Notes under the pieces: generated by a model
The model's input: the letters and a program-made list of their open reading frames with translations, nothing else
Told to the model about the DNA's origin: nothing
Database searches by the model: none
Made by a program: the position numbers and the translations under genes
Assembly (NCBI GenBank): GCA_947471745.1
Contig: CANJKZ010000523.1
Coordinates: forward strand, 260,501-324,500
From: Closterium sp. Naga37s-1
Taxonomy: Eukaryota; Streptophyta; Zygnematophyceae; Desmidiales; Closteriaceae
Direction of reading: 5' to 3'
DNA: 64,000 bases
Part shown: piece by piece, positions 1 to 10,254 of the stretch
Position numbering within the stretch: position 1 is the stretch's first letter
Layout: every line of letters starts with the position of its first letter

Positions 1-2
1 CT

Positions 3-2690
3 GAGTACTTTCTCACCATTGTGGACGTCTACACTCACATGACTTGGGTGTACGTGCTGTCCAAGAAGAGTGACGTGGCTGAAACGGTGAAGACCGATTG
101 GTTGCCGATGGTGGAGCGGCAACAAGACCGGTTAGTGAAGGCAATTCGCACCGATCGAGGGGGAGAGTTCCTGAGCAAGGAGTTCTCATTGTGGCTGAAG
201 AAGAATGGCATAAGGCACTCCCTTACCATGCCATACTCCCCTGCAATGAACGGCATCGCCGAGCGAGCGAACCGGACAATCACGGAGACGGCGCGTGGGT
301 TGCTCATTGAAGCCGGGCTACCCGACTACTTCTGGCCTGATGCGGTGCGGAGTGCATGTGTGGCCAAGAACAGAGCCTTGACTCATGTGGGAGCAGACAA
401 ATGGATGCCCTATGTGGAGTGGATTGGAAGGAAGCCAAAGGTGGATATGCTTCGGGTGTTCGGGTGCATGTGCATGGCGCTCGTGCCTAAGAATCTTCGG
501 CACAACAAGCTCGGTGCCAAGGCGATATGGGCTGTGCACTTGGGCATGGCTCAAAACAGCAAGGGGTGGCTTCTTTGGGACCCATTCACCAAGAAATTCT
601 TGGTGAGCAGGGACTGCAAATTCATGGAGAATCTGATGTACAAGGATTGGAAGGCAGAGAATGAGGCGAAGATAGGCATGCGGTTTGGGGAGGTGAAGAG
701 TTCCGGTTTGGAGCATGTGGAGCTGCCCTTGGAGCTGAGCAGCAGCAGCACCACCACAAGGCAATCTTCCCTTGTGAATGGGGGAGAGGAGGCCAAGGAT
801 GCAGAGGAAGAAGAGGAGGAGGTGCAGCAAGTGAGCGAGCGTGCACCGACACTTCCTTCTCGCACTACGAGTGCTCCACGGATCCGAGTCACCCCGCAGC
901 AACGCCAAGGCCTTCATGTCCCTGCAGCTGAGGAGGAAGGAAGGGGCAAGAGGAGAATTCAAGCCCCTAATAGGCTGACCTATGATGCACTGGGAAAGCC
1001 AGCCAAGTCAGCCTTGGCCGGAGCGGCACTTATAGTTGGAGATGACAAGGAGAGTGACTACGAGGAGTGTGCCTTCGTGTTCTTCTCTCCGGTGGAGATG
1101 CCGGGAGAACCAGCAACTCTCAAGGAGGCCTTGGAGAGTAGTGATGCTGAGGAGTGGAAGAAGGCAATGGAGAGTGAGCTGAAGAGCATTGAGGAGAACG
1201 GCACGTGGGAATTGGTGGAGCTACCGGAGGGGCGTAAGGCGATTACGTCCAAGTGGCTCTTCAAGATCAAGTCCGACGCCGATGGCAAGATCGAGCGCTA
1301 CAAGTCTAGGCTTGTGGCGAAGGGGTACCAGCAGAAGGAGAAGGTGGACTATAAGGAGTTTTTTGCTCCTGTGGTGAAGCCGACGACGCTGAGAACCCTA
1401 CTCGCGGGAGCTGCCATCAAAGGATGGGTGGTGAAACAAATGGATGTCACAACGGCACTCCTCAACGGCGTCCTTGAGGAAGAGATTTTCATGGCGCAGC
1501 CAGAGGGGTTTGATGATGGTAGTGGCAGAGTTCTGAGGCTGAAGAAGGCCCTTTATGGACTGAAGCAAGCCCCTAGGCAGTGGTACTTGAAGCTGCGAGG
1601 AGTTTTGGACGAGATAGGCTTCACTCCCTCATCCGCCGATCATTCCTTGTTCATGCTTGGCGAGTGGGAGCAGAGGAGTTTTATGGTGGTTTATGTGGAT
1701 GACATCCTCATTTTCTCACCCTCTTCTGACCTTGTGAATGAGGTGATGCTGAAGCTTCAAGACAAGTTCAAGTGCAAGGCCCTTGGTGACGTGAGCTTCT
1801 ACCTCGGGCTTCACATTGAGCGTGATGTGGAGAAGCGGTGCATGCGGGTGCATCAACGAAAGTACCTGGAGGCATTGGCTGCCAACTTTGGGCAGAGTGA
1901 AGGCCATGTGGCTACACCCTTTCCCTCTGGTTTCAAGTGTGTGAAGGGACCAGAGGAGGAGAGCGTTGGTGAAGAGGAGAGGCGCCGTTTTCACTCGTTG
2001 GTGGGCAGCCTCATGTATGCGGCAGTAAACACGCGACCGGACGTCGCGTTTGCTACCGGACAGTTGGCTAGGGTTGTTCAATGCCCTAATGAGGAGCAGG
2101 TAGCAGCTGGAATGAGGGTGGCCAAGTATCTTGGCCAAACACCGACCGTTGGGCTGCAATACTCGGCGGCGGCGCAAAGGCGTCAAAAGGGCGCGGATGG
2201 TGTTGAACCCGGGCGTTTGTTCCTCACCGCATTCTCGGATGCTTCTTATGCATCGGAACCAGAGGACATGACAAGTGTTGGAGGGTTCATTTGCTGTGTT
2301 GGTGGAGGCCCAACTGCTTGGGAGAGCAAGAAGCAGGTGGATCAAGCATTGAGCTCGGTGGAGTCCGAGTACATGGCACTCTTCCGTGCCGTACGGGAGA
2401 TTGTGTGGTAGCGGCGTTTGTTGGCCGAATTGGGGGAGGAGCAGCAAGGACCTACCCCACTCTACTGTGACAGCCAGGGTGCCATTGCTCTTGCTAAGAA
2501 CCCTGTGTTGCATGGCCTCACCAAGCACATGAGGGTGAAGTGGCATTGGACGAGGAGCATGGTGGCCGCGGGTGAAGTTGAGTTGCACTATGTGAAGACG
2601 ACAAGGCAGCCAGCTGACATGATGACCAAAAGGCTGGTGGAGCAGCAGCATTGGAAGTGTTGCAAGCTGGCTGGGATGGCTCTGAACTGA
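3..2690 (+). pseudogene. E1 copia Pol fragment: integrase core, reverse transcriptase, RNase H; interrupted by one TAG
   Basis: The reading frame is already open at base 3, so the start lies upstream; the GTG at 21 is not a real start. Integrase shows the second acidic residue in TDRGGEF (about 153) and the glutamate in NGIAERAN (about 261), 35 residues apart as in a D35E core; the first catalytic Asp should lie upstream. A Glu-rich linker follows (about 780-830). Reverse transcriptase shows MDVTTALLNG (about 1441) and YVDD (about 1692). RNase H shows SDASYASE (about 2235), ESEYMAL (about 2360), DSQGAIAL (about 2470) and ADMMTK (about 2614). A TAG at 2409-2411 cuts RNase H, and the same frame stays open to TGA at 2688-2690, so this is one nonsense change, not a frameshift. 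Probably inactive unless the stop is read through. Confidence 0.92.
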
Positions 2691-2718
2691 GAGAGCAAGA
2701 TCCTAAGGCCAACAATCC

Positions 2719-2729
2719 GAGGGGGAGTT
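2719..2729 (+). other. E1 polypurine tract
   Basis: A purine run (GAGGGGGAG followed by TT) sits 28 bases after the Pol stop codon and directly before the TG that opens the 3' LTR. This is the standard position for the plus-strand DNA primer of an LTR retrotransposon. Confidence 0.8.
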
Positions 2730-3527
2730 TGTTGGTGCAACCCTACGGTTTGCATTCGGCTTGTTGTCCGTGTGCGTGCATGCGTGTGTGCATGGAATTG
2801 TATGAGGGCATGAAATAATATATATTTCATGCTTACAATAGTGTGTGAATGATGAGGCATGATTTTGAATGTGTGTGTCGAGTCAATAGCGAGTTATCGC
2901 TAGTCGCGTGTCACGTCGTCGTTTGCGTGTCGTGTGCGGTTTTCTATTTTGTCGTGTGTGGAACGTTCGGCGTGTCGCAGGTGTGCGCAGCAGACTTCCA
3001 AGAACTCAAGAAAGAATTTACCTTGAAGAACCAGAGCCCTGGTTTCAAGAATCAAGTGATTTCGAAGCTCTCCAAAAGGGTAAACTTTAAGATAGTGAGA
3101 ATAGTTGCATTACTTTGTGTAGTGTAACATTTCTCTTGGTGTAGGCCCTTGTGGAGGGTAGTTTCGAGACCCTTCGTGGTTGGGGACAGTATGGCACTGT
3201 TCCACATCACTGTACCTCGGCTCTTGGGGTTTGTAGGAGCTGGGAGTCATTCCCAACTCGTAACTCTTCCTATCTTGTGTTCTAAGACTATAGTGGCTGC
3301 CATAGTGCCGTTCGTTCAAACCAACGTTGCGTCGTCAATTCTTGATGAAATCGTGTGATTCAACTTGCCTCGTGTAGGCGACATCAAGACGCTCCAGATC
3401 CAATCTATAGCAAGTCGTTTGCAGCTGTGAGCAGAAGGCTATCAACGTTTGAAGCCGCTGTGCAGAAATCCGTTTGTGCACTCTATCTTTCGTTTTAGGC
3501 ACATTCAAGCCTATTGTGACTATAACA
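2730..3527 (+). repeat. E1 3' LTR (798 bp)
   Basis: Begins TGTTGG just after the polypurine tract and ends ATAACA just before satellite sequence resumes, giving TGTT...AACA ends. The second LTR copy is outside the window, so the length rests on the two junctions rather than on an LTR-LTR match. Open frames inside it are short and unsupported. Confidence 0.75.
2808..2832 (+). promoter_or_regulatory. Possible TATA region within a 9-bp inverted repeat in the E1 LTR
   Basis: GCATGAAAT (2808-2816) and ATTTCATGC (2824-2832) form a perfect 9-bp inverted repeat around AATATAT, with a TATATATTT stretch near the start of the LTR. LTR promoters commonly hold a TATA box in this part. No transcription start can be read from the sequence, so the promoter role is a guess. 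Confidence 0.3.
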
Positions 3528-5734
3528 GCGTACGGATCCCTATAGGCGTAGGGAAAAGCATCGAACAACCTGAATGTTGTTGCATATTCGAGTTGCCCAC
3601 GCTCAAATACACCTACCAAAGCAATTCCGGCTTGGTTCGCGCGCACAGAAAATTTTGGCGCCTGCGATGACGGCCGCGTCTACCGACAAATGCTAAAGAA
3701 GCGCTCGGATCCCTATAGGTGTAAGGAAAAGAGTGGAATGACCTGAGTGTGTATTCGGATGGCCCATGCTTACATACACCTACCAGAGCAATTCCGGCTT
3801 GGTTCGCGCGCACAGAAAAGTTCGGCGCCTGCGATGACGGCCGCGACTGCTGGCAAATGCTAAAGAAGCGCTCGGATCCCTATAGGCGTAGGGAAAAGGG
3901 TCGAACGACCTAAGTGCTGTTGCTTATACGGGTGGCCCATGCGTAAATATACCTATCAGAGCATTTCTGGCTTGGTTCGCGCGCACAGAAAAGTTTGGCG
4001 CATGCGATGATGGCCGCGTCTACCCACAAATGCTAAGGAAGCATACGGATCCCTATAGGCGTAGGGAAAAGCGTCGATCGACCTGAATGTTGTTGCATAT
4101 TCGGGTGGCCCATGCTTGAATACACATACCAGAGCAATTCCGAGTTTGTTCGCGCGCACAGAAAAGTTCGGCGCTTGCGATGACGGCCGCGTCTTCCGAC
4201 AAATGCTAAAGAAGCGCTCGGATCCCTATAGGCGTAAGGAAAAGAGTCGAACGACCTGATTGTTGCTGCTTATTCGGATGGCCCATGCTTAAATACACCT
4301 ACCAGAGCAATTTCGGGTTGGCTCGCGCGCACAGAAAAGTTCGGCGCTTGCGATGACGGCCGCGTCTGCCGGCAAATGCTAAAGAGGCGCTCGGATCCCT
4401 ATAGGCGTAGGGAAAAGAGTCGAACGACCTGAGTGTTTTTGCTTATTAGGGTGGCCCGTGCTTAAATACAGTTACCAAAGCAAATCCGGCTTGGTTCGCA
4501 CGCATAAAAAAGTTCGGCGCCAGCGATGACGGCCGCGTCTGCCGACAAATGCTAAAGAAGCGCTCGGATCCCTATAGGCGTAGGGAAAAGAGTCGAACGA
4601 CCTGAGTGTTGTTTCTTATTCAGATGGCCCATGCTTAAATACACCTACCAGAGCAATTACGGCTTGGTTCGCGCGCACATAAAAGTTCGGCGCCTGCGAT
4701 GACGGCCGCGACTGCCGACAAATGTTAAGTAAGCGCACGGATCCCTATAGGCGTAGGGAAAAGCATCAAACGACCTGAATGTTGTTGCTTATTCGGATGG
4801 CCCATGCTTAAATACACCTACCAGAGCAATTCCGGCTTGGTTCGCGCGCACAGAAAAGTTCGGCGCCTGCGATGACGGCCGCGTCTTTCGACAAATGCTA
4901 AAGAAGCGCTCGGATCCCTATAGGCGTAGGGAAAAGAGTCGAACGACCTGAGTGTTGTTGCTTATACGGATGGCCCATGCTTAAATACACTTACCAGAGC
5001 CATTCCGGCTTGGTTCGCGCGCACAGAAAAGTTCGGCGCCCGCGGTGACGGCCGCGACTGCCGACAAATGCTAAAAAAGCGCACGGATCCCTATAGGCGT
5101 AGGGAAAAGCATCGAACGACCTGAATGTTGTTGCTTATTCGGATGGCCCATGCTTAAATTCACCTACCAGAGCAATTTTGGGTTGGTTTGCGCGCACAAA
5201 AAGTTCGGCGCTTGCGATGACGGCCGCGTCTGCCGGAAAATGCTAAAGAAGCGCTCGGATCCCTATAGGCGTAGGGAAAAGAGTCGAACGACCTGAGTTT
5301 TGTTGCTTATATGGGTGGCCCATGCTTACATACACCTATTAGAGCAATTCTGGCTTGGTTCGCGCGCACAGAAAAGTTCGGCGCCATAGGGAAAAGCATC
5401 GAACGTCCTGACTATTGTTGCTTATTCGGATGCCCATGCTTAAATACACCTACCAGAGCAATATGGGGTTGGTTCGCGCGCACAAAAAAATTCGGCGCTT
5501 GCAATGGCGGCCGCGTCTGCCGGCAAATGCTAAAGAAGCGCTCGGATCCCTATAGGCGTAGGGAAAAGAGTCGAACGACCTGAGTGTTGTTGCTTATACG
5601 GGTGGCCCATGCTTAAATACACCTACCAGAGCAATTCCGGCTTGGTTCGCGCGCATAGAAAAATGCTGAAGTTCGGCGCCTGCGATGACGGTCGCGTCTG
5701 CCGACAAATGCTAAGGAAGCGCTCGGATCCCTAT
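3528..5734. repeat. 173-bp tandem satellite, array 1
   Basis: Head-to-tail monomers marked by GGATCCCTATAGGCG. Consecutive GGATCC sites at 3707, 3874, 4047, 4220, 4393, 4566 and 4739 are spaced 167, 173, 173, 173, 173 and 173 bp. Each monomer usually also carries a GCGCGC stretch and a GGCGCC stretch. About 12-13 monomers are present. One is shortened near 5383, where GGCGCC is followed directly by ATAGGGAAAAG. Minus-strand open frames of 60-100 codons recur because monomers are similar; they are not genes. The size is near one nucleosome repeat, which fits a centromeric or pericentromeric satellite but does not prove it. Confidence 0.95.
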
Positions 5735-6423
5735 CAGGGCTGTCGATTGCTCTGGGGCCAGAACTTGGAAGGCTGAGCTGCCCAGAAATTTGCCCTTAGA
5801 TTTACGTTTTGGGGCCAAACTCAGCACTTGAAATCAGGGCTACAAAGTGTCATGCACTTTTGCTAGACAAGAGATCACCCTCGATTTTCACTTCAACCAA
5901 ATTGTAAGGGTGAGGTTCTGGGACCTCTCTAGCACTAAGTACTCCCTGGACTACGCTGCATTCCCCTTCCTTGTTGCGACCAAAGGCAGGATCTTGAGGC
6001 TGTTAGCGGACAGAAAACTTAAGGACTGACATTCCTCGCAGAAACCTACGGTCTGTACTAAAACCACTTCAGGTTCTGACCTGCGGTTCAGGTTCTGATT
6101 TCGAAAAAAACAGTATAGGTCCTGACCTCGAAAGTTCACAGAGTAATCAAAACTGGCTCTGGGAAGAGTTATACTGCACCTGGAACTGGGATGATGGGAA
6201 ATGGGGCGGGTGGGGAGAGGGGAGGGAGGTACGGCGGGAATCAGTTCGAAGGGGAAAGGGCTAGCCCCATGACTCGTACTTGAAATCTGGGTTAGTCCCG
6301 AGCAAAGCACTTTAGGCAGACGTGCTGACCTGAAACCCAACCCTTAAATTCGGGGACCTAGGCCAAACTCAACCCTTAATGTTCAGGGCATTAAGGGCAT
6401 TTGCCCTTGTAGCGACAGCCCTG
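5735..6423. mobile_element. hAT-like MITE (689 bp) with 11-bp terminal inverted repeats and 8-bp target duplication
   Basis: This non-satellite insert starts CAGGGCTGTCG and ends CGACAGCCCTG, a perfect 11-bp terminal inverted repeat. It is flanked on both sides by ATCCCTAT (5727-5734 and 6424-6431), which is satellite sequence duplicated once. Eight-base duplications and CAGGG-type ends are typical of the hAT superfamily. No transposase motif is visible; the internal open frames (about 5847-6029 plus, 5951-6340 minus) resemble nothing I know. It is therefore read as a non-autonomous element dependent on a hAT transposase elsewhere. Inside are further partial copies of its end sequence (CAGGGCTACAA near 5835) and a repeated AGGTTCTGA motif near 6070-6100. 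Confidence 0.87.
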
Positions 6424-6878
6424 ATCCCTATTGGCGTAGGGAAAAGCGTCGAACGACCTGAATGTCGTTGCATATTTGGGTGGTCCATGCTCAATCACAC
6501 CTACTAGAGCAATTCCGGCTTGGTTCGCGCGCAGAGAAAAAGTTCGGCGCCTGCGACGACGGCCGCGTTTGCCGACAAATGCTAAGGAAGCGCTCGGATC
6601 CCTACAGGCGCAGGGAAAAGCGTCGAACGATCTGAATGTCGTTGCATATTCGGGTGGCCCATGCTCAAATACACCTACCAGAGCAATTCTGGCTTGGTTC
6701 TCGTGCACAGAAAAGTTCGGCGCCTGCGATGACGACCGCGTCTGCCGACAAATGCTAAGGAAGCGCTCGGATCCCTACAGGCGTAGGGAATAGCGTCGAA
6801 CGACCTGAATGTTGTTGCATATTCGGGTGGCCCATGCTCAAATACACCAGACAAAGCAATTCCGACTTGGTTTGCGCG
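6424..6878. repeat. 173-bp tandem satellite, array 2
   Basis: Satellite monomers resume directly after the MITE target duplication and run for about two and a half units. The last one breaks off after the GCGCG of the monomer, where the AT-rich composite block begins. These monomers carry the CATATTCGGG/GCTCAAA subtype rather than the CTTATTCGGA/GCTTAAA subtype that is common in array 1. Confidence 0.93.
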
Positions 6879-7751
6879 ACGACCAGAGCGAGCATCGTGA
6901 CGAGCAAGCATCGTGACAGGTTTGTTGTAAGTTTTCGACTTATATCCGATAGGTTGTTATAAGTTTCTTTAAAACAAAATTTCACGTTTTTTTCCATATA
7001 TATATCTAAAACTCTCATTTACAAAAGAACATTTGATCACATGGGCTCAGTTAAACGTATTGAAGTTGTTCATGATAATTTATAGTGCTATCGAATGTTT
7101 CTAAGATAACATATATATTTTTCACGATGTTATTACTCTTAAAACTATGTAATCTGTCATACGAAAGTACTAAAGGTATTTGACTAGCTGTTATATGTTC
7201 TATGTTATTACTATTGGAAAATGTTTTTTGCATTTGTTATATATGTTATCGAGCGTGCGTTGTGACGAGAAAGGAACGTGACGAGTGAGCATCGTGACGA
7301 GCGAGCATCGTGACGAGGAGCATCGTGACGAGCGAGCATCGTGACGAGCGAGCATCGTGACGAGCGAGCATCATGACGAGCGAGCATCGTGACTAGCGAG
7401 CATCGTGACGAGCGAGCATCGTGACGAGCGAGCATCGTGACGAGCGAGCATCGTGACGAGCGAGCATCGTCACGAGCGAGCATCGTGACGAGCGAGCATC
7501 GTGACGAGCGATCATCGTGACGAGCGAGCATCGTGACGAGTGAGCATCGTGACGAGAGAGCATCGTGACGAGCGAGCATCGTGACGAGCGAGCATCGTGA
7601 CGAGCGAGCATCGTGACAGGTTTCGATTTATATCTGGTAGTTTGTTATAAGTTTCTTTAAAACAAAATTTCAAGTTTTTTCCATATATATATATAGATAT
7701 ATATATATCTAAAACTCTAATTTGTAAAAGAATATTTGATCATATGAAATC
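6879..7751. repeat. Composite AT-rich block 1 with embedded 16-bp array
   Basis: The block replaces part of a satellite monomer, entering after GCGCG and leaving at GACGGCCGCG. Its order is: two 16-bp units, an AT-rich segment (about 6915-7035), a unique AT-rich stretch (about 7036-7250), an array of 16-bp units, then a second version of the AT-rich segment (about 7616-7745). The two AT-rich segments are direct repeats of about 130 bp sharing a stretch around TTTAAAACAAAATTTCA and runs of AT dinucleotides. Three more copies occur in this window with the same boundaries in the monomer. No coding potential is apparent. Confidence 0.88.
7252..7617. repeat. 16-bp minisatellite, unit GACGAGCGAGCATCGT, about 22 copies
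   Basis: The unit is repeated with few substitutions and a few short deletions. Because 16 is not a multiple of 3, all three minus-strand frames read the same 16-residue repeat, which explains the spurious open frames here. Confidence 0.95.
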
Positions 7752-9790
7752 TGACGGCCGCGTCTGCCGACAAATGCTAGAGAAGCGCTCGGATCCCTAT
7801 AGGCGTAGGGAAATGCGTTGAACGACCTGAATGTTGTTGCATATTCGGGTGGTCCATGCTCAAAGACACCTACCAGAACAATTCTGACTTAATTCGCGCG
7901 CACAGAAAAGTTCGGCGCCTGCGATGACGGCCGCGACTGCCGGCAAATGCTAAAGAAGTGCTCGGATCCCTGTAGGCTTAGGGAAAAGGGTCAAACGACC
8001 TTAGTGTTCTTGCTTATACGGGTGGCCCATGCTTAAATACACCTACCAGAGCAATTCTGGCTTGGTTCGAGCGCACAGAAAAGTTTGGCGCATGCGATGA
8101 TGGCCGCGTCTACCCACAAATGCTAAGGAAGCATACGGATCCCTATAGGCGTAGGGAAAAGCATCAAACGACCTGAATGTTGTTGCATATTCGGGTGGCC
8201 CATGCTCAAATACACCTACCAGAGCAATTCTGACTTGGTTCGCGCGCACAGAAAAGTTCGGCGCCTGCGATGACGGCCGCGTCTGCCGACAAATGCTAAA
8301 GAAGCGCTCGGATCCCTATAGGCATAGGGAAAAGAGTCGAACGACCTGGGTGTTGTTGCTTATTCTGATGGCCCATGCTTAAATACACTTACCAGAGCCA
8401 TTCCGGCTTGGTTCGCGCGCACAGAAAAGTTTGGCGCCCGCGGTGACGGCCGTGACTGCCGACAAATGCTAAAAAAGCGCACGGATCCCTATAGGCGTAG
8501 GGAAAAGCATCGAACAACCTGAATGTTGTTGCTTATTCGGATGGCCCATGCTTAAGTACACCTACCAGAGTAATTTCGGGTTGGTTCGCCCGCACAAAAA
8601 AGTTCGGCGCTTGCGATGACAGCCGCGTCTGCCGGCAATTGCTAAAGCGCGCTCGGATCCCTATAGGCGTAGGGAAAAAAGTCGAACGACCTGAATGTTG
8701 TTGCTTGTACGGGTGGCCCATGCTTACAAACACCTATCAGAGCAATTCTGGCTTGGTTCGCGCGCACAGAAAAGTTCGGCGCCTGCGATGACGGCCGCGA
8801 CTGCCGACAAATGCTAAGGAAGCGCACGCCATAGGGAAAAGCATCGAACGTCCTAACTATTGTTGCTTATTCGGATGCCCATGCTTAAATACACCTACCA
8901 GAGCAATATGGGGTTGGTTTGCGCGCACAAAAAAGTTCGGCGCTTGCGATGACGGCCGCGTCTGCCGGCAAATGCTAAAGAAGCACTCGGATCCCAATAG
9001 GCGTAGGTAAAAGAGTCGAATGACCTGAGTGTTGTTGCTTATACGGGTGGCCCATGCTTAAATACACATACCAGAGCAATTCCGGCTTGGTTCGCGCGCA
9101 CAGAAAAGTTCGGCGCCTGCGATGACGGCTGCGTCTGCCGACAAATGCTAAGGAAGCGCACGAAACCCTATAGGCGTAGGGAAAAGCATCCAACGACCTG
9201 AATGTTGTTTCATATTTGAGTTGCCCATGCTCAAATATATCTACCAGAGCAATTCCGGCTTGGTTCGCGCGCATAGAAAAGTTCGGCGCCTGCGATGACG
9301 GTCGCGTCTGCCGACAAATGCTAAGGATGCGCTCGGATCCCTATAGGCGTAGGGAAAAGCGTCGAACGACTTGAATGTCGTTGCATATTCGGGTGGTCCA
9401 TGCTCAATCACACCTACTAGAGCAATTCCGGCTTGGTTCGCGCGCACAGAAAAAGTTCGGCGCCTGCGACGACGGCCGCGTTTGCCGACAAATGCTAAGG
9501 AAGCGCTCGGATCCCTAAAGGCGCAGGGAAAAGCGTCGAACGATCTGAATGTCATTGCATATTCGGGTGGCCCATGCTCAAAACACCTACCAGAGCAATT
9601 CTGGCTTGGTTCTCGTGCACAGAAAAGTTCGGCGCCTGCGATGACGACCGCGTCTGCCGACAAATGCTAAGGAAGCGCTCGGATCCCTACAGGCGTAGGG
9701 AATAGCGTCGAACGACCTGAATGTTGTTGCAGATTTAGGTGGCCCATGCTCAAATACACCAGACAAAGCAATTCTGACTTGGTTCGCGCG
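7752..9790. repeat. 173-bp tandem satellite, array 3
   Basis: About 12 monomers, mixing the two subtypes seen elsewhere (GCTTAAA and GCTCAAA versions). A shortened monomer at about 8826 carries the same GAACGTCCT...ACTATTG signature as those at about 5390 and 21980, which suggests that blocks of several monomers were copied together. Ends where AT-rich block 2 begins. Confidence 0.93.
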
Positions 9791-9924
9791 CCGACCAGAG
9801 CGAGCATCGTGCGAGCAAGCATCGTGACAGGTTTGTTGTAAGTTTTCGATTTATATCTGGTAGATTGTTATAAGTTTCTTTAAAACAAAATTTCACGTTT
9901 TTTTCCATATATATATCTAAAACT
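9791..9924. repeat. AT-rich block 2, left part (interrupted by E2)
   Basis: Starts CCGACCAGAGCGAGCATCGTG exactly as in blocks 3 and 4, with two degenerate 16-bp units and the AT-rich segment ending CTAAAACT. The block continues at 16706 on the far side of E2. Confidence 0.88.
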
Positions 9925-10053
9925 TGTGAAAAGAGTAGCGAGGAATGATTGACTAGTGGAAAGGTGGATACAAGTACAACCCTAGAAAAGTGTTATACCC
10001 CATATGTGCTACCCCACTGTAGCCTACAGTGACTAAGTAATATAAGTCTGACA
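9925..10053 (-). repeat. E2 3' LTR (129 bp)
   Basis: On the element's strand it begins TGTCAGAC and ends TTTTCACA. It matches the 5' LTR except at one position within CTAGAAAA(G/A)TG. It shares the core GTAGGCTA(C/T)AGTGGG with the E3 and E4 LTRs, so the three belong to related families. Confidence 0.96.
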
Positions 10054-10063
10054 CACCTCCATA
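10054..10063 (-). other. E2 polypurine tract
   Basis: On the minus strand this reads TATGGAGGTG and abuts the 3' LTR. E3 and E4 have TATGGGGGTG at the same place. Confidence 0.8.
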
Positions 10064-10254
10064 GGCAGAGTGGGGGAGAACTAGGGGTCACAAGACCAGT
10101 CAAGCAAAGCAAAGCAAAGCAAGCTCAGGGTGGATCACAACGTCACCACACAGTCCGAGCATAGGTTCAAGGCCACAAGGCCAGTTCACATGCAGGATAT
10201 ATTACAAGGCAAACAAGCAAGTGCAGGTATAGATAGATCACAGTACAAGCAAGG
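10064..10254 (-). other. E2 3' noncoding region
   Basis: About 190 bases between the polyprotein TGA and the polypurine tract, related to the same region of E3 and E4. It includes a short GCTTT pentanucleotide run (AAAGC on the plus strand near 10113-10132). No gene is visible. Confidence 0.7.

Larger units (their letters stand above)
1..3527 (+). mobile_element. Ty1/copia LTR retrotransposon E1, 3' part (5' end outside window)
   Basis: The window opens inside the integrase domain of a copia element. In order it shows the integrase core, a charged linker, reverse transcriptase, RNase H, a polypurine tract and a 3' LTR. Integrase before reverse transcriptase is the defining Ty1/copia order. 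The right end is fixed by the return of satellite sequence: TATAACA at 3521-3527 is followed directly by the monomer segment that leads into GGATCC at 3534. The long LTR (798 bp) and the different protein sequence set E1 apart from the other three copia elements here. The 5' LTR, Gag and protease are not in the window, so the target duplication cannot be tested. Confidence 0.93.

Noticed and set aside
2849-3646. Small open frames within the E1 LTR
   Set aside because: They lie in noncoding LTR sequence, overlap on both strands and resemble nothing known.
5847-6340. Open frames inside the MITE as a transposase remnant
   Set aside because: They are short, lie on opposite strands with overlap, and show no hAT dimerisation or zinc-finger motif that I can recognise.
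7211-7611. Open frames with a 16-residue MLARHDARSSRCSLVT-like repeat
   Set aside because: A product of the 16-bp array read in three frames; no gene.
6391-9663. Recurring minus-strand open frames of 60-140 codons in the 173-bp satellite
   Set aside because: The same sequence recurs with each monomer and breaks with single substitutions; 173 is not a multiple of 3, and the frames have no independent start or neighbour.
3528-9790. Regularly spaced repeats resembling a CRISPR array
   Set aside because: The whole 173-bp monomer repeats, with no unique spacers, and the context is eukaryotic with LTR retrotransposons.
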